Assembly: GCF_001612665.1 (NCBI RefSeq)
Contig: NZ_BDAX01000032.1
Span: forward strand, 1-38,248
Origin: Nocardia alba NBRC 108234
GTDB taxonomy: Bacteria; Actinomycetota; Actinomycetes; Mycobacteriales; Mycobacteriaceae
Direction of reading: 5' to 3'
Length of the DNA: 38,248 nucleotides
Positions within the stretch are counted from its first letter, which is position 1, and each line of letters starts with the position of its first letter. The notes under the pieces were generated by a model. That model made no database searches. It saw nothing but the letters and a program-made list of their open reading frames with translations, and had not been told where the DNA came from. The translations under genes were made by a program, and so were the position numbers. Shown one piece after another: positions 6,254 through 14,385 of the stretch.

Positions 6254-9241
6254 TCACCGGCCTAAGCCCTTTTCGGGCCCGCGTCCCTTACGCCCGCGGT
6301 GCTGGGTGCGTGAGACACCCGCCCCGGGCGAGGTACGGCGCTGCCCGCCACGGGCGTTGCGCACCGCCGCACTCGGTGGCCGCGCGCGACCGGCGTCGGC
6401 GGCCATCCGCTGGGCCACCGAGTCCTCACTGACTCCCGCTGAACGCACGTCACGTTCGAGGTCCGCGCGCCGTTCGGGGCTGTCGTAGTCCGGGCCCGCC
6501 GCACCAGCAGCCGCACCGGCCACTGAGCGGGCCACGACGACCGCGTCGCGGCGCTGCGCCCACCGGTCGGCGATGCGCTGGGCGGACTTGCCCGCACTCG
6601 CCGATTCCCCTGCCGCGGAGTCCAAGTGGTTCGCGACCTTGTTGCGCAGCGGCTCGGACACGCCGACGGCGGCGAGTTTGGCGCCGAGTTGCTGGTCCAG
6701 GCCCAGACGTTCGTAGTCGGGCAGGGTGCCGTGGCCTCGGCCGAGCTCGGTCTGGGCGTCGATCACGCGGCCGAGCTCGGTGCGGGCCCGGCGCACAGTG
6801 CCCTCGGGCGCCATATTCGACTTGAGCATCTGCTCGGCCTGGCGGCGGTGGGCGTAGCTGGTGTCACGAGCGATGAGGGTGGCCCGGTCGGCGTCGACGG
6901 CGGTCGCGGACCGGTCATCGGCGAACAGCATGTCCGGGGTCTGGGTCTTCCCGGCCTCGATGTCGCGCAGCACCGCGCTGATCTGGTCGCGCTCGTATTC
7001 GTGCAATCCCTTGCCGGACTTGAGGGCTTTGGTGATGGCGCCGCGGTGCTTGGCGGCCTGGCGCATCAGACCCGCTGCGGCCGCATCGTCGAGATCGGAG
7101 GCCTTACCGGCGGCGAGCTCGGCCTGCGGGGCGAGGGTGGCGTACATGCGGATCTTGGTGGCCAGCTCGTCGCGGTCGACGTGGTCGGGCCACAACGCCG
7201 GGAAATCCTGGGTCGGGGCCTTGGTGATCGCCAGGCCCCGATCACGGGCGGCGGCCTGGTCCTCGGGGGTCATCACCGCGATGGTCTCGGCCAGCTGCGT
7301 GCGGATCGACTCGGTCGGAGCACCGAGCTTGACCCGGTCCTGGAAGCGGCCCAGCAGCTCATCCACGCGCGGCTTGACCTCTTCGCCAGGGTCGACCAGC
7401 GCCTCGGGCAGCTTGCGCAGCTCGGCGGTGGGCTGCACCGCGCGGACCGCGGCGAGATCGGCCACCGGCACCACATCGGCGGGGCGGCCGATGTAGACGG
7501 CGACGAAACGTGCCTGGGTGCGGACCTTTTCGGGCACGCCCTTGTCGTCCATGACCTTGGTCAGCTCGGTCAGCGACTTGGCGCTGGGGTGGGCGCGCCA
7601 GGCCTCGATCGCCGCGTACAGCTCGGCTTTTCGGTCCGCCTCGACAGCGGTGTTCGAGACGAGCTCCACCATCCGCTTCTGGGCGGTGACCAGGCGGGCG
7701 GTCGCCGCGCGGTCGGACTCGGCGCCCATGAGCGCACCGGCCAGATCCGGGGTGGTGCCGGAGGCGACCTCACCGGTGAGCGGGTCGATCCGGACGCCGA
7801 ACCGCTGCTGCACCTGGTGGCTGAGCTGGCCCATCACCTGGGCGGCAACCTGGGAATCCTCGCGCCAGGCCGCCGCGTCGACGATGGCCTCGGCCAACTG
7901 GGTGCGTGAGGCGTTGTCGAGGCCGGCGTCGGCGAGCTTGGACAACCGCACCTCCACCGCTTTCTGCTCGGTGGCGTGGCGCACGGCGAGTTCTTCGGCC
8001 TCACGATCGGACTTCTCCCGCGCGACGCGGGCAGCGTGCTCGCGCTTCTCGGCAGCCTTGCGGGCCATCTCGGTCAGCTGCTGCATGAACAGCCGCATGA
8101 ACGTCGACCAGCTCCCGCTGATGGAATCGACTTCGTCGGAATGGGTCTGGGGAACATCACCAGAGGTGGCGAGCAGGTATTCGGGCACAGATCCTCCTGA
8201 GATTGCGGGGTCAGCAGATGGGGCAGCCGAGACGGCGGGGGTCTCGGCTGCGGGAGTGGAAACGGCGGGCGCGGCAACAGCCGCGGGGCCTGGGGTGTAG
8301 GGGTCCAGGTGCGGGATCGGGACCAGATCGGCGATCTCGTGACCGAGCTGCAAATGGTCGTACAGGTCTTTGCCGGTGGCGGCCTGCACGACCCGCACCC
8401 GCCCGACCAGGCCCTCGAGGCTGGCCATCACCCGATCCGCGCGCCGGTAGCCCGCGGTGTCGTGGTCGGCGACGATCACGACCGTGCCCGCACCGGCGAG
8501 CCACTTGGCGTGCTCACCGGACCAGGACATCGCCCCACCGGCGTTGGTGGTCGCGGTCAATCCCGCCGAAGCGGCTGCGGCGACGTCCTTTTCGCCTTCG
8601 ACGACGTAGACCACACCGCCCTCGGCGATGGTTTCGAGGACCTGCGGGAGCTGGTACGGGATCGGCGCGAACCCGCCCGCCTCCATCTCGCCAGTCGTGG
8701 AGTTCCAGCGGCGTTGGGTGAACTCCTTGTCGCGGCCGTGCTCGAACTGGGCTTCTTTGCGGATGACCTCGCCGACGACGGCACCGTCGGCGGCGACATA
8801 GGGGTAGGCCGCGACCTGCTGCCACGGCGAGGTCTGGCGGCCCGGATCCGGGCGTCCGGGCTGCTTGGGCGGCAGACCCGCCGCCTCCAGTGCCCGATCC
8901 GAGCGTGAGACCGGCCGCTGCTGCGGACGGGACCGATATGCGCGACGGCCCCGTCCAGCGGCGCGGTCCAGGCGCCGATCGAACATGTCTTTGACTTCGA
9001 GCCCGACGGCTTCGAGAACCTGTTCGTTCTCGCACCCGGCGAAGCACCGCACCACGGTGCGCTGCTGGTCGGAGTCGTACTTGACTGCCAGTGACGGCCG
9101 GTGGGCCCGGCCGTCACCCTCGTGGGAGGGGCAGCAGTACTTGGTCCAGGCGCCCGAGGGCTTGCCCTCGCCGACCTTGGAAACCAGTGCGGCGGTGATC
9201 GTTTCCCACGACCCCTGCGGGCGTGGCTGCTGCGTGGTCAT
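6254..9241 (-). CDS. CHC2-like/TOPRIM primase-like protein (995 aa)
   Basis: The start is ATG 9241, overlapping the TGA of the DUF4913 gene; the open frame further upstream is GC-rich noise. Residues ~25-80 form a CHC2-like zinc region (YCCPSHEGDGRAHRPSLAVK, VVRCFAGC, VLEAVGLEVKDMF). Residues ~205-290 are a TOPRIM domain: VVYVVEGEKDVAAAASAG, TNAGGAMSW, VVIVADHDTAGYRRA, with the acidic VEGEKD and DHD residues present. An Ala/Pro linker and a charged coiled-coil (KAAEKREHAARVAREKSD) follow. The C-terminal half (~455-790) is paralogous to the next gene. The tail is basic. The family is a DnaG/TraC-like primase or TOPRIM protein of mobile elements, which would prime or process transferred DNA. 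No helicase motifs are seen. Confidence 0.85.
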   Translation of the reverse strand: MTTQQPRPQGSWETITAALVSKVGEGKPSGAWTKYCCPSHEGDGRAHRPSLAVKYDSDQQRTVVRCFAGCENEQVLEAVGLEVKDMFDRRLDRAAGRGRRAYRSRPQQRPVSRSDRALEAAGLPPKQPGRPDPGRQTSPWQQVAAYPYVAADGAVVGEVIRKEAQFEHGRDKEFTQRRWNSTTGEMEAGGFAPIPYQLPQVLETIAEGGVVYVVEGEKDVAAAASAGLTATTNAGGAMSWSGEHAKWLAGAGTVVIVADHDTAGYRRADRVMASLEGLVGRVRVVQAATGKDLYDHLQLGHEIADLVPIPHLDPYTPGPAAVAAPAVSTPAAETPAVSAAPSADPAISGGSVPEYLLATSGDVPQTHSDEVDSISGSWSTFMRLFMQQLTEMARKAAEKREHAARVAREKSDREAEELAVRHATEQKAVEVRLSKLADAGLDNASRTQLAEAIVDAAAWREDSQVAAQVMGQLSHQVQQRFGVRIDPLTGEVASGTTPDLAGALMGAESDRAATARLVTAQKRMVELVSNTAVEADRKAELYAAIEAWRAHPSAKSLTELTKVMDDKGVPEKVRTQARFVAVYIGRPADVVPVADLAAVRAVQPTAELRKLPEALVDPGEEVKPRVDELLGRFQDRVKLGAPTESIRTQLAETIAVMTPEDQAAARDRGLAITKAPTQDFPALWPDHVDRDELATKIRMYATLAPQAELAAGKASDLDDAAAAGLMRQAAKHRGAITKALKSGKGLHEYERDQISAVLRDIEAGKTQTPDMLFADDRSATAVDADRATLIARDTSYAHRRQAEQMLKSNMAPEGTVRRARTELGRVIDAQTELGRGHGTLPDYERLGLDQQLGAKLAAVGVSEPLRNKVANHLDSAAGESASAGKSAQRIADRWAQRRDAVVVARSVAGAAAGAAGPDYDSPERRADLERDVRSAGVSEDSVAQRMAADAGRARPPSAAVRNARGGQRRTSPGAGVSRTQHRGRKGRGPEKGLGR

Positions 9242-10035
9242 CCGGGGAACTCGTCGAGTGCGACCACCACACGGGCCCGACCGGGCGACGGGGTGGGCAG
9301 GTACAGACCCGACGCGGTCAGACCGGGCTCGACATCGACATCGTGGGCGTGCCCGTCCTGGAACCACCCGGCCGGGGCGGGCACGGTGGGCAACACCTTC
9401 ATCGACGGGCGGTGCCCGTCGGCGACGCTGCAGTACTTGAACACGCCTTCGGGATCGAACAGGGCGGCCATCAGCGGATCGGCGAACTGGGTCCACCACG
9501 CCGCCATCTCCGAGCCCTCGCCCAGGCGCATCTGCTCCCAGGCCATCCACAGCGCGTCCAGGCGGCCCACCGCCTCGGCGTGGTCCCACCACTGCGGGCA
9601 CCAGCGGATCTTGCTCTCGGTGCCTTTCCGGGAGACCTCACGCCGGTAGGTGTGGGCGATGTACTTCTCGACGAACAGGTCCAGGCGCGCGTGGTGCAGC
9701 TGGCGCGGCTTCTCCTCCGGCTCCGGCTCGGACTCGGGCTCGGGTTCGGCCACTGCGCCGACGACGGCGGCCGCGTCGGGGTTGACCGCGGCTTCGGCTT
9801 CCAACAGCGCGGTCTCGCGCATCGTCGCGATGACGTCCTCGGTGAGGAAGTCGTTGATCGCGCCCGTAGCGATCTCTTTGGCGGCGGCGGTGACCTGGGC
9901 GTTGACCGCTTTGCGAAGCGCGACCGACAGGGCATCGGTCAGGTCGACGCCGCCGAGCACCGCAGCGGCCTGCTCAGCATCGAGCTCGGTGTCGGTGGAC
10001 TCGGCTGTCGTGGTGGTGTTTTCGGTGGTGGTCAT
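9238..10035 (-). CDS. DUF4913 protein (265 aa)
   Basis: It begins at ATG 10035, overlapping the TGA of the coupling ATPase gene. The N-terminal ~125 residues are Thr/Glu/Ala-rich and include the acidic run EPEPESEPEPEEK. Residues ~140-250 are a DUF4913 domain: LDLFVEKYIAHTYRREV, KIRWCPQWWDHAEAVGRLDA, LWMAWEQMRLGEGSEMAAWW, ADPLMAALFDPEGVFKYC and HRPSMKVLPTVPAP. DUF4913 genes sit next to TraG-like ATPases in many actinobacterial elements, as here. The biochemical role is unknown; an adaptor between coupling protein and substrate is inference from context. Confidence 0.85.
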   Translation of the reverse strand: MTTTENTTTTAESTDTELDAEQAAAVLGGVDLTDALSVALRKAVNAQVTAAAKEIATGAINDFLTEDVIATMRETALLEAEAAVNPDAAAVVGAVAEPEPESEPEPEEKPRQLHHARLDLFVEKYIAHTYRREVSRKGTESKIRWCPQWWDHAEAVGRLDALWMAWEQMRLGEGSEMAAWWTQFADPLMAALFDPEGVFKYCSVADGHRPSMKVLPTVPAPAGWFQDGHAHDVDVEPGLTASGLYLPTPSPGRARVVVALDEFPG

Positions 10036-11918
10036 GCGGACTTGCCTTCCTGGTGGGGGTTGGGGACGGCGAACAGCTGCGGCCGGGCCGGGGGCTGTGC
10101 GTGTGTGGCGAGATCGGCCAGCGCGGCACGGATCTGGGGCGCGTAGGGGCGGTCCATCCACGGCACGGTCGCGCCGAGCATCGGACGGTGACCGGAGATG
10201 AACACCACGACCCGGCCCTTGGGCAGGGAGGCGAGATCGCTGGCGTGCAGGGTGATTTCGCTGGTCCGCGAGGTCGACACGGACTGCGACTTCGAGCCCT
10301 GGCCCTGACCGCGCGAGCGCGACACCGAGTTGGTCAGCTCGTAGTGCGGGCCGATCAGCTCGGAGCGATCACGCAGGAATCCGGCGTCGTCGAGACCGGC
10401 GCCGAGGACCTTGATGTTGGCCGCCGACCACAGCGCCGACATCCCGTCGGCACCCCAGCAGCGCACGCCCTGGGCCCACGACTGCAGCACGGTCATCACG
10501 ACGATGCCGCGAGATCCGAAGTGGCTGTACTGCTTCGGCAGGTCGCGCCACTTCACGATGTTGGCGGCCTCGTCCAGCACCACGAGCAACGGAACCGGCA
10601 TCCGACCACCGGGGTAGCGGGTGCCCAGATCGGCACCGGCGAAGGTGATCGCCTCACACATCGCCGCCACCAGCGGACCACCGCTACCAGGGCCTTCCTT
10701 GCTCAGCGGGTAGAGAGTGTCGCGGCTGCGCACGAACTCGCCCACCTTGAACTCGCGACGGCCGCGCTCACCCTTGGCCGGCGGGCACACCCACGGGCGC
10801 ACATGCGCGTACTGCAGGCACGACGCCATCTTCTTCGCGGTCGAGAAGATGCCGCTGCGCTGCTTGTCGGGGGCGTTGTACTGGTCCGAGAGCGCACCGG
10901 CGACCAGGTCGTATCCGGCGTCGGCGACGATGTCGATCGGCTCCTGCTCGGAATGCTTGGTCACCCACGCGAACACCTGCGTGATCGGGCGCTTGGCCAG
11001 CGCGGCCGCGAGGATCAACCCGGACAGCAGGCCCTCACCCTCGGGATCGAAGAACGCATCCCGAGAATCGGCGTCACCACCGGAGGCGAAGTGCGCCGCC
11101 AGCATCGCCGCACGCACCTGGGCACCGGTGCCACCGTCCTCACCAGCGACCCACGCGATCGGATCCCAGAACCAGGTGCACGGCTCCTCGGCCACGCCCT
11201 GGGGGTCGAACACGTGGGTATCGCCGCGCTCGGAACGGATCGTGCGGGTCGCGTCGACCACGTCACGCTTGTTGCTGGTGCACACGACCGCGCCGATGGC
11301 CTCCACCACCGCGGGGATCACGCGCGAGGTCGACTTACCCGAGCGCGGGCCCCAGATATCGAGATGCAGGTCTTCGTAGGAGCCGTAGATGGTCGCGCCA
11401 CCGACCACGTTGCGCGCCACCGTCACACCGGGCGCGTCCTGGGCACCCATCTGCACACCCAGCTGCGCGGCCTTGGCCGCGATCGAGGCGCGCGTCAGGT
11501 CGGCAAGCTCCCTGCCGTCGGCCATGTAGCGGGCCTGCGCGTCGATCTCGTGCTGGGCGATCTTGGCCTCACGCTGCTGCTTGCGCTCGCCGAGACGCGC
11601 GGACAGCTGGGAGCACTTGCGGCACGCGGCCCGCCAACTCCACACCGCCCCGGCCGCGCCCACGGCGAGACCGACGGCCAGGGTGACCGCACCGCCGGTG
11701 GCCGCACCGGTCCAGTGCAGCTGTCCGGTACCCAGGTGCAAGGCCAGCGCGATCGGGTTCCACGGGACTTCTTGCTGGACATCGGCATACAGGGACTCGC
11801 CGAGAGTGATGCTCGTGTGGGTCGCGCCGGTGAGGCCGAACACCGCTCCCACCGCGATCAGCTCCTTGTACTCGTCGAAGCTCGTACTGGAACCGGGGTC
11901 TTTCACGCGGCGGTCCAT
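10032..11918 (-). CDS. VirD4/TraG-type coupling ATPase (628 aa)
   Basis: The start is ATG 11918, with GAGGAGG 6 nt upstream. Near the N-terminus are hydrophobic segments (LIAVGAVFGLTGATHTSITL and AVTLAVGLAVGAAGAVWSW), the membrane anchor expected of coupling proteins. At ~190-210 is a Walker A motif, IWGPRSGKSTSRVIPAVVEA; the family's following 'TSNKRDVVDATR' and 'VFDPQG' segments are present. A Walker B motif reads PLLVVLDEAANI. The QSWAQG and VVVFISGHRPMLGATVPWM stretches are typical TraG/TraD C-terminal motifs. It should pump DNA-protein substrate to the transfer channel at the membrane, powered by ATP. It overlaps the WhiB-like gene by 16 bp. Confidence 0.92.
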   Translation of the reverse strand: MDRRVKDPGSSTSFDEYKELIAVGAVFGLTGATHTSITLGESLYADVQQEVPWNPIALALHLGTGQLHWTGAATGGAVTLAVGLAVGAAGAVWSWRAACRKCSQLSARLGERKQQREAKIAQHEIDAQARYMADGRELADLTRASIAAKAAQLGVQMGAQDAPGVTVARNVVGGATIYGSYEDLHLDIWGPRSGKSTSRVIPAVVEAIGAVVCTSNKRDVVDATRTIRSERGDTHVFDPQGVAEEPCTWFWDPIAWVAGEDGGTGAQVRAAMLAAHFASGGDADSRDAFFDPEGEGLLSGLILAAALAKRPITQVFAWVTKHSEQEPIDIVADAGYDLVAGALSDQYNAPDKQRSGIFSTAKKMASCLQYAHVRPWVCPPAKGERGRREFKVGEFVRSRDTLYPLSKEGPGSGGPLVAAMCEAITFAGADLGTRYPGGRMPVPLLVVLDEAANIVKWRDLPKQYSHFGSRGIVVMTVLQSWAQGVRCWGADGMSALWSAANIKVLGAGLDDAGFLRDRSELIGPHYELTNSVSRSRGQGQGSKSQSVSTSRTSEITLHASDLASLPKGRVVVFISGHRPMLGATVPWMDRPYAPQIRAALADLATHAQPPARPQLFAVPNPHQEGKSA

Positions 11919-12247
11919 GCGGCACCTCCTCGATCGCTCACGGACACGTCGCCAGCGGCGATCGCGGCCAGTTCCTCGACGGCGGCCTTGCGGGCGGCGG
12001 CGTAGCGCTTGCCCAGGCGCCGGGGTGCCAGCACGCCGGCCACGACGGCTTCGGTGATTCGCCGGTCCGCGACCAGCGGGCCCGCCCAGCTCGCGCACTG
12101 ACGCAGTACCGGGCACGACCCGCACACCGTGCGAGCCCGGTCGAGGGTCGCCCGGTCGGTCGGGTCGGGGAAGAACACATTCACCGGCACGTTCTTGCAG
12201 GCCCGGTCGGCGGAAAACGCTGGGTCCAGCGGGGTTTCGGTGCTCAT
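11903..12247 (-). CDS. WhiB-like iron-sulfur regulator, divergent
   Basis: The product is 114 aa. The four WhiB cysteines are present: AC at ~17, then CGSCPVLRQC with a CxxC-x5-C pattern, consistent with a [4Fe-4S] cluster. The usual G(V/I)WGG turn is replaced by AVVAG in the position EAVVAGVLAPRRLGKRY, although the following basic DNA-binding segment remains. The protein lies in the middle of the transfer operon, overlapping both neighbours (ATGA with the 82-aa gene). WhiB proteins bind the sigma factor SigA region 4 and modulate transcription; here it may tune transfer genes in response to redox state (inference). Confidence 0.85.
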   Translation of the reverse strand: MSTETPLDPAFSADRACKNVPVNVFFPDPTDRATLDRARTVCGSCPVLRQCASWAGPLVADRRITEAVVAGVLAPRRLGKRYAAARKAAVEELAAIAAGDVSVSDRGGAAWTAA

Positions 12248-12492
12248 CGCTGCTCACCCCCGGCCGGGGCATCGCAGAACGCTGCGCAGACCACGCGGGT
12301 CGTCACCGGCACGGTGGAGACCTGCACCGGTGCGTCAGGGTGGCGGTGGCTCGGGAACGCCAGGGTCACCGCGATCATGACCAGCACCGCCAGCGCGACC
12401 AACGCGCCGAATCCTGCGGCCATCGCCGTGATCGGGTTGCTGGTACCCGCACCGGGCCCGACCGGGACGTAGATATCGACGTAGCGGTTCAT
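12244..12492 (-). CDS. Small single-pass membrane protein (82 aa)
   Basis: One strong transmembrane segment lies at ~23-46 (AMAAGFGALVALAVLVMIAV), between a short polar N-terminus (MNRYVDIYVPVGPGAGTS) and a ~35-residue tail with two Cys. It is joined to both neighbours by ATGA overlaps. No family recognised. Its place between two small unknown genes and the coupling ATPase suggests a membrane accessory of the transfer apparatus. Confidence 0.75.
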   Translation of the reverse strand: MNRYVDIYVPVGPGAGTSNPITAMAAGFGALVALAVLVMIAVTLAFPSHRHPDAPVQVSTVPVTTRVVCAAFCDAPAGGEQR

Positions 12493-12791
12493 GCCTGAAC
12501 CCCCCGCACCCAGGCGAGCAGCTTCGGGTCGGTGACCAGGGCGTAGAGCTTCGGATCGGCCAGACGGTCAGCGTCGATGCGCTGGACCCGGGCCGACGTT
12601 GTCTGCGCACCGTCACGCACGACCACCCGGTAGGAGACCTGGCAACGGGCGCGGCCCTTCGCGTCGGTGGTGGGTTCGGCGAAGTCGGTGACCAGCAGGA
12701 CGCGGGTACCGTCGCGGTAGATGTCGGTCCACAGTTGGCCGACGGCGAGCCACACGTTCTTGGCGGTGGTGAAGGTCTTCATCGCGGTCAC
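12489..12791 (-). CDS. Hypothetical protein (about 100 aa)
   Basis: This is a soluble alpha/beta protein (KNVWLAVGQLWTDIYRDGTR, VLLVTDFAEPTTDAKGRA, RCQVSYRVVVRDG, RVQRIDADRLADPKLYALV). Two starts compete: GTG 12791, which overlaps the upstream stop as GTGA, and ATG 12782. The operon's habit of 4-bp overlaps favours GTG. No family recognised. Confidence 0.7.
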   Translation of the reverse strand: MTAMKTFTTAKNVWLAVGQLWTDIYRDGTRVLLVTDFAEPTTDAKGRARCQVSYRVVVRDGAQTTSARVQRIDADRLADPKLYALVTDPKLLAWVRGVQA

Positions 12792-13096
12792 GCCCCCACC
12801 AGAGGCATGGCCATGTAGCCCAGCGCCTCAGCAGCGGTCAAACCCAGTACGGCAGAACACCGTTCGACCTCGGGCTTCTCGGGCGCGACCGCGATCTGCA
12901 TTGCAGCCCTGGCCTGCTCATGGGTCAGGTGACGGCCTGGCAGGTAATCGACGACCCACCGGTCCTGGCCAACGAAGTCGGCGTGGTGCTCGGTCGCCTC
13001 GCTGACCATGTGGCCGTCGACGACGTCCACCGCGGGGATGGTGGGAGCTGCTGCGCGACGCCAGATGTCGCGGCTCCATGCCTGCGGGATATTCAT
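12788..13096 (-). CDS. Hypothetical protein (102 aa)
   Basis: It begins at ATG 13096, overlapping the TGA of the first operon gene; the longer open frame upstream is a shadow of that gene. Segments: MNIPQAWSRDIWRRAAAPTI, DGHMVSEATEHHADFVGQDR and LPGRHLTHEQARAAMQIAVA, then a helical C-terminus (LGLTAAEALGYMAMPLVGA). It is probably soluble and mainly helical. No function recognised. Confidence 0.7.
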   Translation of the reverse strand: MNIPQAWSRDIWRRAAAPTIPAVDVVDGHMVSEATEHHADFVGQDRWVVDYLPGRHLTHEQARAAMQIAVAPEKPEVERCSAVLGLTAAEALGYMAMPLVGA

Positions 13097-13419
13097 CGGG
13101 TCCACTCCGCGCGCTCGGTCGCGGTCATGGGCCACTCCGACTGCTGCACCCGGATAACCGCGTCGATGGCATCCAGGCCCAGCGTGCGGGCGTGCATCGC
13201 GATCAACTTCCAGACCATCGCGACGTTGTCGTTGTGCTCCCACAGCAGTGGGCCCCACTGGTCGACGATCTCGGCGACCGCGAGGCCGGCGAGCGCCTGC
13301 GAGGCCGTGACCAGCTGCTGCGGCAGCAGCGACAACCGGTACATGCCTTGCTCGTGCTCGCAAGCGACGTGCTCAGTGCGAGTGGCAATGAGCCACTGCC
13401 CATCTCTGTGGATTGTCAT
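13093..13419 (-). CDS. First gene of transfer operon, hypothetical (108 aa)
   Basis: ATG 13419 is preceded by AAGGGGA at about 7 nt. The sequence is soluble and helical (MYRLSLLPQQLVTASQALAG, LAVAEIVDQWGPLLWEHNDN, VAMVWKLIAMHARTLGLDAI) with two Cys or fewer. It faces the GntR gene across a 120-bp region with several dyads, so its promoter is the likely GntR target. No family recognised. Confidence 0.7.
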   Translation of the reverse strand: MTIHRDGQWLIATRTEHVACEHEQGMYRLSLLPQQLVTASQALAGLAVAEIVDQWGPLLWEHNDNVAMVWKLIAMHARTLGLDAIDAVIRVQQSEWPMTATERAEWTR

Positions 13420-13434
13420 CCGATGTCCCCTTCT

Positions 13435-13526
13435 CTGACATAACTGACATGTTTGTCAGGTCTGTATAGACTGTAATGACAAAGTATTGGACATGGCAAT
13501 ACCCTTGTCTTGTCTGTCCTTACAGA
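13435..13526. promoter_or_regulatory. Divergent operator/promoter region for transfer operon and GntR gene
   Basis: This region holds three short dyads: TGACA-TGTT-TGTCA (13445-13458), GTCT-GTAT-AGAC (13460-13471) and TCTGT-CCTT-ACAGA (13513-13526). Further TGACA half-sites lie at 13436 and 13477. TATAGA at 13465-13470 could be a -10 element. The layout resembles the operator regions of KorSA-type GntR repressors, which shut off both their own gene and the transfer operon. Confidence 0.55.
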
Positions 13527-13539
13527 GATGATGGAGATT

Positions 13540-14385
13540 ATGAGCAAGCGACCGAGATGGAAGATCGTCTACGACGAGCTTCGCGAGCAGATCACCAGCG
13601 GTGGGATTCAGCCCGGCGAGAAGATCCCCACCGAGCTCGACCTTGCAGAGCGATACGGGTTCAGCAGACCTACCGTTCGCGAGGCGATCCGCCGTCTTGA
13701 GCAGGAGGGCCTAGTCAGCTCGGCCATCGCGGGTATCGGCCGAACTGTCCGAAGCCGTGATCTCATCACCTGGCATCTCACCAAGTTCGAACTCGGCGCC
13801 TACTCCGACGACCCGGTCAACATGGTCGACCAGTGGGAGGCCGACGCGCACGCTGACGGCTGGCAGACCCGCCAGGTCGTTGCCGGGGTGACAGAACTCC
13901 CCGCCACTGCGCAAGTCGCTCGCTACCTGCAGTGCAAGCCCGGCAGTCTGCTCCTGCGTCGGCGACGTCTGCGCTTCGTAACGAAACCTCAAGTGCCCGA
14001 GCAACTAGCGATGATCGCCGACACTTGGACGCCGCTCGACATCGCGAACATGGAGATCGACGGCATCGCCCCGCTTCGCGCAGAGAGCAATATGGTCTAC
14101 CCCGGCGGCATCTACCGTGCTCTCGGCTTCCGCCAGGTGCAGTTCTCCGACGAGATCACGGTCCGCATGCCCGAACCTGACGAAGCCGAACTGCTCGACC
14201 AGCAGCCAGGCACGCCGGTTGGCCAGCACGCCCGAGTTGGTATCGACGCGAGTGGTCGGCGCGTGAGGGTGCTGCTCAGCCTCTTCTCCGGCGATGCCTT
14301 GCGGCTCAAATACGACCTCTATGTCCCTGAACACCGGCCCACGAGCAACGGTGCCACCACTCCATACGAGAGGACCTCCCAATGA
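13540..14385 (+). CDS. GntR-family regulator (HutC/UTRA type, KorSA-like)
   Basis: The product is about 281 aa from ATG 13540 (GGAG upstream; ATG 13531 is in frame). Residues ~5-70 are the winged helix: WKIVYDELREQITSGGIQPG, EKIPTELDLAERYGFSRPTV, REAIRRLEQEGLV. Residues ~110-265 look like a UTRA ligand domain (LQCKPGSLLLRRRRLR, PEQLAMIADTW, GIYRALGF, EITVRMPEPDEAELL, GTPV). KorSA-like GntR repressors control transfer and excision genes in actinomycete integrative plasmids such as pSAM2. The divergent position before the transfer operon supports the same role here. The ligand is unknown. Confidence 0.85.
   Translation: MSKRPRWKIVYDELREQITSGGIQPGEKIPTELDLAERYGFSRPTVREAIRRLEQEGLVSSAIAGIGRTVRSRDLITWHLTKFELGAYSDDPVNMVDQWEADAHADGWQTRQVVAGVTELPATAQVARYLQCKPGSLLLRRRRLRFVTKPQVPEQLAMIADTWTPLDIANMEIDGIAPLRAESNMVYPGGIYRALGFRQVQFSDEITVRMPEPDEAELLDQQPGTPVGQHARVGIDASGRRVRVLLSLFSGDALRLKYDLYVPEHRPTSNGATTPYERTSQ

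Noticed and set aside
3769..6432. 887-codon open frame on the plus strand
   Set aside because: It is antisense to the 831-aa gene, has Gly/Arg/Leu-rich composition without domains, and runs through both overlapping genes; this is a typical GC-rich shadow frame.
6626..7909. 427-codon plus-strand frame
   Set aside because: It is the antisense shadow of the TOPRIM protein gene and has no recognisable motif.
9242..9601. N-terminal extension of the TOPRIM protein
   Set aside because: It overlaps the DUF4913 gene in another frame and is Arg/Gly-rich noise; ATG 9241 gives the usual ATGA overlap.
10053..12005. 650-codon plus-strand frame
   Set aside because: It is antisense to the coupling ATPase and the WhiB-like gene, whose Walker and Cys motifs confirm the minus strand as coding.
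11919..12272. N-terminal extension of the coupling ATPase
   Set aside because: It lies across the WhiB-like gene in another frame; ATG 11918 has a strong ribosome site.
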